Positions 24,852 through 35,691 of a stretch of 64,000 nucleotides of DNA are shown here, piece by piece. The position numbers were made by a program, and so were the translations under genes. Source of the DNA: Juglans regia (Eukaryota > Streptophyta > Magnoliopsida > Fagales > Juglandaceae); the NCBI RefSeq assembly GCF_001411555.2, contig NC_049911.1, positions 4,216,001 to 4,280,000 of the forward strand, in the 5' to 3' direction. A model generated the notes under the pieces. The model ran no database searches. It was not told the DNA's origin and saw only the letters and a program-made list of their open reading frames with translations. Position 1 is the stretch's first letter. The number at the start of each line of letters is the position of its first letter.

Positions 24852-27800
24852 AGACTTTTTTTTATATAAGTAATACGAAACATGCAGAATTTAGCAAATA
24901 GTTGTAGCTAATAGGGATGTCATGAAACAAGTTTGAACATTCTAGCAATCACTTCTTTAAAACAAATAGACATGGAAGCAGACAGATTACATCAAATTTG
25001 AAAGAGACCTCACAGGCATTGAGATAAGCAGGCAGACAGAATGTTGGAGATCACCAATGCATAAACTAAATATGTCTGGTAATATTATCTAGAATGATCT
25101 AGATTACGTGCTTTGTAAGAATTTCCTTGAAATGGGAATATCAAAACCAAGGTAAAAGTTGAAAGGATAGTCTTATTTCCCACCATATGTTGTTTCTCTG
25201 TACCATCATCTCCCAAGGAGCATCCCATCCTGTGAGAGGATGGCACAGAAGAAACAAAAACCGGTGTTGAAGAACTATATGAAGGTACACATATGGAGTT
25301 GAATTTATTCTAATTGGGAAGTAATTAGTGGACGAGGGTGGTGCAGAAGAAACAAAAACTGGTGCATCCCAAGTCATTTAAGGAGTATACGTCATATGAA
25401 ACAAAATGTGAGGGGAGTTATAAAAAAGTTTCATAACATAAGACAAAGACTTAAGGATTCAACTAACATAATATAACTCAAATTGAAGGGCCAAGAAAAA
25501 GATAATTCCAAGTCAAAAAGACGTGATGTACTCCTGCATTTAGTGAAAAGGAAGAATGCAGTTAAATAGAAATGGTAAGTGAGATGGTTTTGTTTTAATT
25601 CAAGTGTGTACAAAATCTTTAAACGTGAGAAAAGAAGCCAATCAAACCAATGGACCTGAAACCTGACCCTTTTAGTTGTTTGGGCCAACTATATTGAAGG
25701 CCCAATGGACCATTTTTCGTTTCCCGGCTGGTGCATCAATTATTATGTTTTTTAGAGCTCACCGGAAGGGTCTAGGGACTTTTTCTTTCATACATTGCAA
25801 CTTTGAGCATCATCTTGTATTGAATGGAACAAGTTTTAAAGACTTTTATGCTGCTTTTTGCAGGGCTTAGCTTGTAATTAGGCTTTTCTTGTGTACTTCT
25901 TGTGTACCTGAGCCTCGCCTAATTACGTGGATTAATAATCTTTCTTACTTATCAAAAAAATAATATTTGAATTGAGACATGCATTGGAGCTCAAAGACAT
26001 TAGGATGCCTCGGCCAGTAGGCTTTTATTCTTATAAATTATCTGTAATGCCATATCTTTTGACAACTACTACTTGAAAGGAATCGACCAACCATGATTTT
26101 TTTTAGAAAATGAAAAGTTGCAAGGCAGGTTTTAGATAAATTCCTATCCATCCAAGATGTAGATTAAAAGTAAAAAAAAAATTTTATTGGCACTGGGTGT
26201 CTAGGAATAGTGTCCCGACTAATCCCGGGAGAGCACAGACCCTCAACAAGGAGTTTCCTGCAAGTGCAACTCGGGTAATTCAAGGGAGAAATCCCCCAGT
26301 CCGATGACCCCTAGAGATTGTTTGCACCCAGGGGATTTGAACCTTAAACCTAGGAGAGCATACCCCCGAGCCCAAGGCCTTTACCACTTGAGCCAACCCC
26401 TAGGGGTTAATGTAGATTACAAGTAAATCCTATCAAAAATGTAGATTACAAGGGTGCCATGGTATTTTTCTGTATATGACATAAAACCAATGTCAACCCA
26501 CTAAATAGCCCTATCGGACTGGGGGATTTTTCCCTTGAATTATCCAAGGTACACTGGTGGGAAACTCTTTGCCGAGGGCCTGTGCACCCCTGTGCAAAAA
26601 TGTAGATTACTGGGTTTAGTCGGGGGGCTGCTCTTGGACACCTGGTGTCAAAACAAAACTAGCCCTCACACAGATAAAAGAGGAAAAGAATATAGTTGGT
26701 ATCAGTTGAAAATTACCTTCCTCAGTAACAAGAGCAACAATAGTTTCAGATACGTTCTGCAGAACACTGCAATAGATGTCACTTCCAATGATTAGCATTC
26801 AAACAATGATTTTTTTTATTGGTAAAGCAAGGATTTTATTGATGATATAAATAGGCATAGCCCAATTACATGGGACATATACCCAAACAATGAATGTTTA
26901 AAAACAAACATAAGAAAAGCTTAACAAAGATGCTACCTTCCACCACTCCAGGGATCCAATAGGCCATTGGAGAAAATGATATTACTTCCAAACTTTTTCA
27001 GGGCTGTCTTGACATCCTTCACAACGAAATCCAAAGATGCAGTCATTATATCGCATTTGAAAGGTAAAGCATTATGCATGAAAGGATTGTAAGACATCAG
27101 CCAGGAATGGACAATGGTGTTGCAACATGTTACTGGTTTCTGAAATTTCAGCATTTGATTTGAACGTAGGAATCTCTCATACAATCCACTGAGATTAATA
27201 GGTTCTACGATTCAAGTACTTAAACCACTTTTTTCAGTTGTAAATCCTAGTTAGGTATCTCATGTATATGTCCTGTGTACTTGGCTATGCCTTTTATTAT
27301 GAATAAAACTTCTTGATTACCTATCAAAAGTACTTAAAAGCGCAGGTATCATTCACTCACATGTCCACCAAATTCCGTTGTTATCCATCTGGGTCTTGGT
27401 TTCACCTTGAACTCCTTCCAGCATTCCTCTTGAAAGGAAGAGTGATTATAATCATATGTTGGATACATGCTCGCATCCCGGCTACTAGACATTGGCATAA
27501 CCATCTCGGTGCAAGCCTATATTATTATAAGGAAATAGTGGGAGCAATTTAATCCCCAAAAAGTATCATTTAAGATAAAACAATGACATATGAAAATACT
27601 ACAAAACTCTAGACCTGCCAGTTCCAGCCATCCATGCCATGAGGATCATCATCCAATTGAAAGCAGTCAACACCTCCAGTATAATTGTAATACACACTAA
27701 CTCCTTCAAATATGCGCTCCAGAATGCTAGTGCCATGAGGACAACCGTCAATCTTTCTGCAAACCTACAAGAACAGTTAAATCATATTTAAATTTGTTAA

Positions 27801-30800
27801 AGAAGCAAATGGTTTTTACGCATACCCTGCCAGTACAGAAGTCAGGATGATAGATCAATATAGAGCGGATGCAGCTATGGAAGAATAGACTCAGAGCATT
27901 ATGAAACAGAAATAGTCGATAAGCATACAGGTTCTAAATACAGGGTAAATTGAACAGAAGAGGGACAGTGAGAGATTCTAGCCTACAGTACAGCTGGATC
28001 TAGAGAAATCTAAACTATACTGCAGAACATTGGCATTTTTTTTTTTTTTTTTATAAATAAGAAGATATTTTATTGATATGGAAATAGGCATAGCTCAAGT
28101 ACACAGGAAGTATACTTGACATCTTTTTTATTTTTATAAGTATAGTTAAGGCTCAAACAAATGAATATAGGAACGTCTGAATGCAAAAGCCTAACAAAAA
28201 TAGGAGGCAAATGCCAGAATCTCAGCTCCCAGATCGCTTTTGGCAATGCGAAGATTGGCATCTTATACATTGCAAATTATAGTTATTGGAAGGAATTTAA
28301 TTTAGACTATCAGATCTTCCCTATATGTATGTGCACGTGAGAAATTTTACAAATTGTATTATAATCCCAACTAACCTCTCTTATTGGATGTCCAGGTAAT
28401 GGCATCAAAAAATCAGAACTGTAAGGGTAGTTCACCATTGCCAAATAACTATAAGCAGAGTCCAACCAGTCTCTCAGATCTTCAGTCCTCTTTAAGGTCC
28501 TGTCAGCTGCCACTGATCAGTTAAGACCCAACAAACCAAATTGAAAAAAATACCCTGTATAAAACAAGTTCAGTAATTATCAGCTGATACAGCAACAGCA
28601 AACATATTTCTTTCATTTTTTGTTTCCTTACCGACACAAGTGGAATGTTTTGGTCAGTTGCAGGAGGCCATCATTTTTTAGACTCTCAGATATTAAGACG
28701 TCCCAGGACTCCTTAATAGTATTGAAACAGCTGGTACTTTCACGCTAACAAAGAGAGTAACCTTGTTATAACACGGGACATGTATATCTGTAAGTAATAT
28801 ACTACAATAGAGATGGCAGTGAAAGATGAAGACTTCCACACCTTGAAAGCACCAGAAACGATGTCATAAAATGTTTCTGGTGGCACAATATCTTCAAACT
28901 GAAGAATCGGAGCAGAAGAAGCAAGCGCACCAACTGCAACGTGAGGATACTTGAGCCTCATCCATGCCGCTAACACTGTTTCAATTGAAAAAATACGAGA
29001 ACATTTAGGCCCTATTTGGATTCAGAATTGATCTCAACTTATTTCATCTAATCATTATAATTTTCTCAAATTTCTACACAAAATATAATAACAATTCAAC
29101 TTTTTCGAATCCCAAAACAAAAATAATATTAAAAAATAATATTCTAACAATATTTTGGTCCCGTTTGGATACAGAAACGGTTTCATCTCATCTCATCTCA
29201 TCATTACAACTTTCTAAAATTCTCACACAAATTATAATAAACAATTCAACTTTTTTAAATCTCAAAACAATAATAATATTAAAAAATAATATTCTAACAA
29301 TATTTTATTCAACTTTCAATTTTCATCTAAAATCATCTCATCTCATCTCACTATCCAAACGGGGGTCTTTATTCAACTTTCATCTCAACTCACTATCCAA
29401 ACCTCACCTAGACGGCATTCATGTCACAACAGACAAAATGTCACTAGTCAATAAACTAACGCTATTCATGTTGCAAACTTTTTTTTGATAAGTTCCTATG
29501 CAAGACAAGGTGACCCACTATCACCCCTTTTATTTGTCTTAGTAATGGAGGCTCTAAGTCGCATGGTAATAGCGGCAGTAGAAGGGGGATTCTTTTCAGG
29601 GTTCTCGGTGGGAGATATTCATGGCTCAACCATTATTTCTCACCTTTTGTTTGCAGATGACACTTTGTTATTTTATGAGGCAAATGCAGGACATATCAAA
29701 TCTTTGAAGGCCATTTTACTTTGTTTTGAAGCGGTATCTGGTTTGAAGATTAATTTGGCCAAGACGGAGATGGTTGCCGTTGGCAATGTTAGCAATATTA
29801 GAGGGTTGGCGAATATTTTGGGTTGTGGGGTTTCCTTATTGCCGTTGAAGTACCTTGGACTCCCATTGGGGGCTTCTTTCAAAGCTAAAAGTATTTGGGA
29901 GGTGGTGCTGGAAAAATTTGAGCGTAGGTTGGCCGGGTGGAAGAGGTTGTATCTTTCTAAAGGGGGGAAAATCACACTCATCAAGAGTACCTTATCCAAT
30001 CTCCCCACATATTACTTATCTTTATTTCCCCTACCCGCTAGTATTGCTTCTAGAATAGAGAAGATCCAACGTGATTTTTTGTGGAGTGGGCTAGGAGAGG
30101 AGTTTAAGTTTCACTTAGTAGGATGGGATCAGGTATGCTCTCCTTTGAGAGATGGTGGATTGGGGGTTCGAAATGTGAGGGCGTTCAATAAGGCACTATT
30201 AGGTAAATGGTTGTGGCGTTACAACCATGAGAGGGGAACTTTATGGAAAGGGGTGGTTGATATGAAGTATGGTAGGGAAAGGGGGGGTTGGTGCTCTAAA
30301 GAAGGGAGGGGGACGTATGGTGTGGGGCTATGGAAGTATATACGAAAAGGTTGGTGCTCCTTTGTTAGTAATACTCGGCTACGTTTGGGAGATGGTAGTA
30401 GGATTAATTTCTGGCAAGATGTGTGGTTGAGAGACACGGCCTTGAAGGATGCTTATCCTATGATTTTTAGAATTGCACGGGAAAAGGAAGCTATGGTGGC
30501 AGATTTGCGGGTTATTAATCAAGGTTCACAGGAGTGGAACATCAGCCTTACTCGAGATGCACATGACTGGGAAGTGACGGTGCTGATGGAATTTCTGAAT
30601 TTGCTGTACAACATCCCTGTTGCTGTCACAATGGAAGATATGATGGAATGGCGACATTCTAGAAAAGGGAAATTCTCAGTATGCTCTTTTTATGACTCTA
30701 TTACTATGCATCAAAGGCACAATTTTCCTTGGAAGAATATATGGAGGACTAAAGCACCTACAAAGGCTGCATTTTTTGTCTGGACGGCAGCTCTAGGGAA

Positions 30801-32295
30801 GATCTTGACCATTGAGAATCTTAGAAGACGCGGCCTTATTATTACGAACTGGTGTTGCTTGTGCAGAAATAGTGGTGAATCGGTGGACCATTTACTACTA
30901 CATTGTGAGTTTGCCCAAGATATTTGGACTTATTTTCTTAGTAGAATGGGTATAGCATGGGTGATGCCGGGTAGGGTGGTTGATTTGTTAGCAAGCTGGA
31001 GAGGGATCACAGGGACACTACAGATTGCAGCCGTGTGGAAGATGGTTCCTATATGTATTTTCTGGTGTATTTGGAATGAAAGAAACGAGAGACTCTTTGA
31101 GGACCATGAACGTTCCTTGGAAGAGTTTAGGAATTTTTTCTGGAAGACTTTGTTTTTGTGGGCCATTGCTATTGATTGGAATGGTCGCAGCTTCCATGAT
31201 TTCCTTGTAACTGTTCCTAGTGCTTAAATAGGTGTAATCACATGTATACTTCTAGTGTACTTGGGCTATGCCTACTTTTATTAATGAAATAACTTATTAC
31301 TTATCAAAAAAATAAATAAATATCTGTACAAATAAACACAAACAAACAAACATCATTTTTCTTTCCAGCCAAAAAAGAAAACCAGACCATAGTGGTTCAT
31401 TAATTTCAGATGCATGTCTACCACATCAATCTGTCTTACTACATAGCAAAAGCCAAGTTCAGAGTGGCCTCTGATTAACAAGCAATGTGTCTGCAACACT
31501 TACTTCCCCCGTAGGATCCACCAAACAACACCACAGGAGAAACCTCGGCAGACAAATCTCGCTTCAGTTCCCGAAGCAACACCGCGAAATCCGCAAGGGC
31601 TTGCTCGGCCGTAAGATAGGATAATGTGGTGGCATTCTTGTATGCCTCATCTCTACTTCCATATGGCATCGACTTGCCATAGTATCGGTGCTGCGCATCA
31701 ATCAAACAAGTTTGGAGCTCAATCACACATTCCAGACTCACAATTTAATCATTTTCCTACTCGTATGAAACCAATAATGTAAAAAGTAAAAATTAACATC
31801 AGTCTACGCCGGTCTTAAATTAAACCTAAATTTGCATTGATTAAGCTGTTAAACAGCAACCAAAGAAGAAGACGAAGCACTTACTTCGGGAAAAACCACC
31901 ATGGCGCCGAAGCGAGGGGCGATTTCCCAGACGAAACCAGTGTTGGCGGCGAACCACTCGATGTCACCCTCATTGCCGCAGTAGAAGAAGATGGGGCCAA
32001 GGCGCTGCGCCCCCACCCAGTGCTCGGTGCTGATGAGGTACCGCTGAGGGAAACTCGGGAGGTCCGAGAAACTGAAGTGGTCGAGTGGCTGAGAGAAATA
32101 TCGGGTTTCGTACTGGTATTGTGGTTGCTGCTGCCGATTCTGAATCAATGGTTTTGAGTGTCCGCCGAGAAAGCGTGGGGTCCATTTGGAGGAGGTTGGG
32201 CGGGAGGTCTGTAATGCGATCGAAGCTGAAGATGAAAAGATACCGATGATCAGGAGAGATAAGGCGAGAACGAATAGATTGGCTTTTATCGCCAT
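24548..32295 (-). CDS. Lysosomal Pro-X carboxypeptidase-like serine peptidase (family S28)
   Basis: S28 peptidases cleave peptides next to proline in lytic compartments or the cell wall. Exons (minus): 31885-32295, 31504-31690, 28842-28975, 28632-28744, 28376-28499, 27615-27764, 27361-27516, 26937-27016, 26717-26766 and 24548-24687. All have GT-AG borders and compatible phases. The sum is 1545 bp, giving 514 residues and TAG. The ATG at 32295 is used because the codon two positions upstream is GTG. Residues of about 8-28 are a hydrophobic signal peptide. Catalytic residues are visible: Ser196 in GGSYGG, Asp446 in LLDPWSGG and His471 or His472 in AHHIDL. Other S28 blocks are FFYCGNEGDIEWF, HRYYGKSMPYG and MPLPGHPI. 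The product looks intact despite heavy transposon load in introns 2, 7, 8 and 9. Confidence 0.95.
24819..24849. repeat. CA microsatellite
   Basis: A (CA)n run of about 30 bp lies in the last intron of the S28 peptidase gene. Confidence 0.9.
25670..25961 (+). mobile_element. LINE 3'-end fragment in S28 peptidase intron 9
   Basis: The last part reads cttcttgtgtacctgagcct, then TTAATAATCTTTCTTACTTATC and oligo-A, the tail shared by the other LINEs. Upstream, NGTSFKDFYAAF-like residues match the C-terminal NGRSFHDFLV block of the intact copy. It is antisense to the host gene. Confidence 0.65.
26173..26409 (-). mobile_element. tRNA-derived SINE (Au-like) with 16-bp target duplication
   Basis: On the minus strand it starts CCCCTAGGGGTTGGCTCAAG and has RNA polymerase III box A (TGGCTCAAGTGGTAA) and box B (GGTTCAAATCC). 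A body follows, ending GTGCCAATAAAATTTTTTTT. It is flanked by ATGTAGATTA[A/C]AAGTA at 26157-26172 and 26410-26425. This layout is that of plant Au-type SINEs. It is not a functional tRNA gene. Confidence 0.85.
26508..26650 (+). mobile_element. Partial Au-like SINE, opposite orientation
   Basis: ATCGGACTGGGGGATTTTTC, CTTGAATTATCCAAGGTACA and GTCGGGG...GACACCTGGTGTC match the 3' half of the SINE at 26173-26409, here on the plus strand. A stretch containing AAAAATGTAGATTAC interrupts it at about 26596-26612, so it is broken. Confidence 0.65.
26810..26883 (-). mobile_element. 74-bp LINE tail with 10-bp target duplication
   Basis: CAAACAATGA flanks it at 26800-26809 and 26884-26893. The insert begins TTTTTTTATTGG on the plus strand and contains aggcatagcccaattacatg, the reverse complement of the LINE 3' tail. 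It is a complete but extremely 5'-truncated retroinsertion in the intron between exons 8 and 9. Confidence 0.8.
27225..27327 (+). mobile_element. 103-bp LINE tail with 11-bp target duplication
   Basis: AAGTACTTAAA flanks it at 27214-27224 and 27328-27338. The insert reads gtatatgtcctgtgtacttg, GCTATGCCTTTTATTATGAA and TACCTATCAA, the common LINE 3' tail. It sits 23 bp from the exon 7 donor of the S28 peptidase gene. Confidence 0.8.
28035..28125 (-). mobile_element. LINE 3'-tail fragment in an intron
   Basis: An 18-T run, then ATAAATAAGAAGATATTTTA and aggcatagctcaagtacaca, is the reverse complement of the LINE tail. It lies between exons 5 and 6 of the S28 peptidase gene. Confidence 0.75.
29009..29410. 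mobile_element. Tourist-like MITE containing a second copy of its own family
   Basis: The outer copy starts CCTATTTGGATTCAGAATTG (29012) and resumes after the inner copy with TTTATTCAACTTTCATCTC, ending CTATCCAAACCTCACC. The inner copy (29158-29369) starts GGTCCCGTTTGGATACAGAA and ends CTATCCAAACGGGGGTC. Comparing the two shows the outer sequence is interrupted within AATATTTTATTC, with TTT at both junctions. The 3-bp duplication and GGxCCxGTTTGGATA ends suggest PIF/Harbinger-type mobilisation. Confidence 0.7.
29485..31310 (+). mobile_element. L1-type LINE with uninterrupted 580-codon ORF2 C-terminal part
   Basis: It is inserted in intron 2 of the S28 peptidase gene, antisense to it. The open frame starts inside the reverse transcriptase domain (YARQGDPLSPLLFVLVMEAL), runs through the catalytic FADD (HLLFADDTLLFY) and the RT thumb region, then a zf-RVT finger (CCLCRNSGESVDHLLLHC), and stops at 31225-31227. 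It has no internal stop. The 3' tail is gtacttgggctatgcctact ... TTACTTATCAAAAAAA. The N-terminal endonuclease and ORF1 are missing, so it is 5'-truncated. This is the youngest-looking LINE in the window and serves as reference for the others. Confidence 0.92.
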
Positions 32296-32492
32296 ATCCA
32301 CGAGGTTTCTTCTGCTTGTGGGTACTGTGCTTGGTTTTCACGGCCGTAATGGATTGGCAAGTCGAAATACTCTGACCTAGTCTTGGGTCGGGCTTATGCT
32401 CGCAACGGTTTAAGGTTCAACCTTATCCCATAACAAGTGTGGGTGTTCAAAAATTGATATTCTTTTGCTATTTTACAACTCTATATTAAATA
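32296..32492 (-). other. Promoter/5' leader region of the S28 peptidase gene
   Basis: Only about 200 bp separate the S28 ATG from the left target duplication of the composite Copia element. No clear TATA box is seen. The Copia insertion therefore lies at or within the upstream regulatory region of this gene. Confidence 0.4.
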
Positions 32493-32581
32493 GAAGATGT
32501 TGTTAATACATGGATGACCATTAGAATTTTAAATTATTCATGTATCCTCTTGATTCATGTATTGTCATTTTTTAAGTTCAT

Positions 32582-35503
32582 TATTCGTATAAAAATATAT
32601 CTGCAAATGCACAAAATCGTAATAAGCAGTAAAGTATTTTAAAGAAAACGGTTATCGAACCTATAAGAAATAATTATGTTATTGAGAATTGAAATTAACT
32701 AAATTTATTACTATTTGGAAAACTGAAATGTGAATAATGGTTTATCTAAATTAAACTAAAGAAAAGAATATTAAAATTAAGATTTTAAAAATAATAAGAA
32801 TAAATCTAGAGCATTTGATTTCACATAGCAAAATCTCACACAATTTATTCTTCTTTTTTATAGAATCTCAATTATCTCAAGTTGATGATAAAAATTACTT
32901 AACTATTCAATATTTTTTCTCGAATAATATTAAAAATAAAAATCCTTCTTGCAACAGCCTGGTGCAACCAGCTTGCAACTGGCGCCCCTATTTAATAAAT
33001 TTTTTCATTTCTTTCTCCCTCCCCTCCATTTCGTTTCTTTTCTCTCTATCAATTTTATCTGTTGTAATCATTCCCTCTATTTTTCTAATCAAGTTTGAGT
33101 GTTTATGTACGAGCATGGTTTGAACGGCTAGTTTAAAACATCCTAAAAAAATATCAGCAACGTTAGGTATCAAAACTTTGTGATTTTGCGTTGAAAAATT
33201 GTGGAAGAAATAGTGGAGCTGGTGAAGGTGAGAAGGGTTGTTTGTTCTATTTTATATCATGTTCGGTACTCCTTATGTAAAGAAGTGAACCCACATTATT
33301 TCCAGAATGGTTGAGAAATACTGGAAATGTTACTGGCAGTGGCATTTCAGCCAACCATTCTGCGTCAACTGCTGCTCATTCAGATACTTTTCAACTTGCT
33401 AACTTGTTATTAATGATGCTTAACAAAACAAAAACAATTCAAGAATAAAATTACATGAGATAAACAAAAATCAATGCTTGGACGAGAGTAGATCTGCTGC
33501 AACTGGGTGAATTGGGATTATGACGGAGACATTGAGAGCCGGGTTGCGTGAGAGAGTTAAGAAATGAAAGTTGAGAGAGAGAAAAGAAAGGTTGCGAGAG
33601 ACAGCTAAGAGAGAGAGAACGTTGTTTGCGATAAATGCACGAGCTAGTGGACGAAGAATGAAGAAAAAGAACTTATCTAGAAAAACTATATGCCGAAAAA
33701 AAAATGATGAGAAAAGAATAAACGGAAGAAGAAAGAGAACCATAGAGATCTATTTAAGATGAGCTCTCTTTCTTTCTTTGTTTTTTTTCTTTTTACTTTT
33801 GTCATTTCTATTATATTTTATTCCACATAATTTGTCAGATATAGCCCGATTACCCTCGTTTGAACATCCCGGTTGTACCTAGCAAAACTCTATAAAAAAT
33901 ATCTCCAACTAATAACTCCATATCTCTATGTGAATTTAACTAATTGGATACTCATTAAGTTCTTTGAATTTTTCTCGAAAATCACACTAATCGCAGTAAA
34001 GTATATCTGTTTTCACTCAACTAATGGTATTTAATCCTAGAGCTTTAATCACAAATCACTTCTCAGTCTCATTGCAATCCAAAAGATCGAACAATAGTTA
34101 GCTAGAGAATTGTAAGCATTAAGAACAAAGAATAAACACTCAATCATGAAAATATTAAAAATAAAATAACTTGGAATATCAATTGTGTTCAATACTAGAT
34201 TACATCAAAACTCTAGAAAATAGAATTAGTTCATAATGGAATTGAAAAGAAAAAGAATAAAACTAGTATTTTTCGTTGAAGTCGGTTGATGAAGCATGTG
34301 GCTCTTGCCTCTGCCCTCTAGTTCTGCCTTCTCGAAAGAACACTTAAAGAATAAATTATGAAACTCTAAACTCAGACTCTAAAACATAAAAACTCTTGAC
34401 TCTGATTAAGAGCTCTCATCTATTCATCCCACAAGTCGAGATTAAATAGATGTCGAAATTCAAATCTAGAAATAAGATAACTACGGCTACAATTTAACCT
34501 AAATATCTGGAAAATAGTTTCTAAAGATAAATATTAACATAAAAGAAATTATTCTAAAAATAACGGGATTATCTAAAATGGAAAATTCAGTGATATGTGG
34601 CTTGAATTACGAAGCTCGGAAGGATTCGATTGCCAACAGATTGATTGCGGAAGTCGGATTTGGTGGTCAGCAACAGATTAATCCCGGTCGGGATGAATTA
34701 TCTCACCGAGTAGATGTCGTGTGCACTGAATATAACTGGTATGGAGGTCACAAATGAACGTGTGTGGAGGTCACAAAGACCACACAACCCTCTCCTCACC
34801 TACCAAGTGGAAAGACTCCTGACTGGAATGAAAAACTCATATCGTCTTTTCTAGTTGTTGCCCACAATGTCGTTTAGGTTGGACTTTTAAGTTAGTCGTT
34901 TAGACTAGTCACCCAATCTAACCACCTAGAGCCTTGTCGCCAAGTCTTCGCGTCTTCTGGTCGTGAGTCTCCTCACCCACTGAGAGGTAAGTCTTCTCGC
35001 CTTTGGGTGAAAGAAATCTCTTTGCTGCCCACAGTACAAAGCTCATAGCCCAAATCTCATAGACTCTCTTTAGATCTCATTGTCTATCATCAATCTGGAT
35101 CCGTAGTCTCTTCTTTTGTACCAAAATACTCTCATTTTACACTAATGTCTCGTTTGTTTTTACAAATGAGATGCGATGAGATGAGATAAGTTGAGATTAA
35201 AGTTAAAAAGTTGAATAAAGTATTGTTGGAATAAATTTTTTAATATTATTGTTGTTTTGGGATTGAAAAAAGTTGAATTGTTTATTTTATTTTGTATTAT
35301 AAGTTGGAAAAATTGTAATGATTAGATAATATGAGATTATATGTTTTCTGAAAACAAACGAGGCTTAATCTTCTCATTCCTTAAAATCCAAGAAAATAAA
35401 TAAAAATATGTAAAAATAAAATAAAATCAATAGTATTTAAGGGAAAATGACAATTTTCATAAATAAAATAGTGATAAAAATCACATAAAAATAGCACTTA
35501 TCA
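32582..35503 (-). mobile_element. Unclassified 2.9-kb insertion in the Copia 5' LTR
   Basis: TTCAT is present at both junctions (32577-32581 and 35504-35508) but only once in the undisturbed 3' LTR, so it is a 5-bp target duplication. Read on the minus strand it begins TGATAAGTGCTATTTTTATG and ends with TGCAGATATATTTTTATACGAATA. The 5-bp duplication and TG start suit an LTR-type element, but the end is not CA. No internal direct repeat or protein domain is seen. The only frames are short and low-complexity. It could be a solo LTR or a non-autonomous LTR-type element. Confidence 0.7.
35146..35365. mobile_element. Tourist-like MITE inside the 2.9-kb insertion
   Basis: Ends TGTCTCGTTTGTTTT and, reversed, AGCCTCGTTTGTTTTC are flanked by TAA at 35143-35145 and 35366-35368. 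The internal GATGAGATGAGATAAG and GATTGAAAAAAGTTGAATTG match the MITE family at 29.2 and 61.6 kb. It is the third level of nesting in this locus. Confidence 0.75.
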
Positions 35504-35691
35504 TTCATGTATCTATTTAATGTAATGTATCCTCCCATGTCTGTAAAAGGGAGTCTTGAGCATGATTTATTGTAGACAAACAGTAAAAATGTTGAGAGAA
35601 ATAATATTGAGTTCCTGAAGAACTAGTTTCATATATTCTAATCCTTCAATTCTATTGTTACTTTTATTTAGTTTTACAACACGTTATCAAC

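Larger units (their letters stand above)
32498..35691 (+). repeat. 5' LTR of the Copia element, split
   Basis: The left part is 32498-32581 and the right part 35504-35691. They join at TTCAT and align with the 3' LTR (51552-51862), except for a deletion of about 35 bp early in the 5' copy. The end TTTTACAACA is followed by CGTTATCAACACGAG, the position of a primer-binding site. Confidence 0.88.

Noticed and set aside
26173..26409. tRNA gene
   Set aside because: Box A and box B are present but no cloverleaf closes, and the unit has a SINE body, a T-rich tail and a 16-bp target duplication.
32299..32301. Alternative start two codons upstream for the S28 peptidase
   Set aside because: The codon is GTG. 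The ATG at 32295 gives the expected signal peptide.
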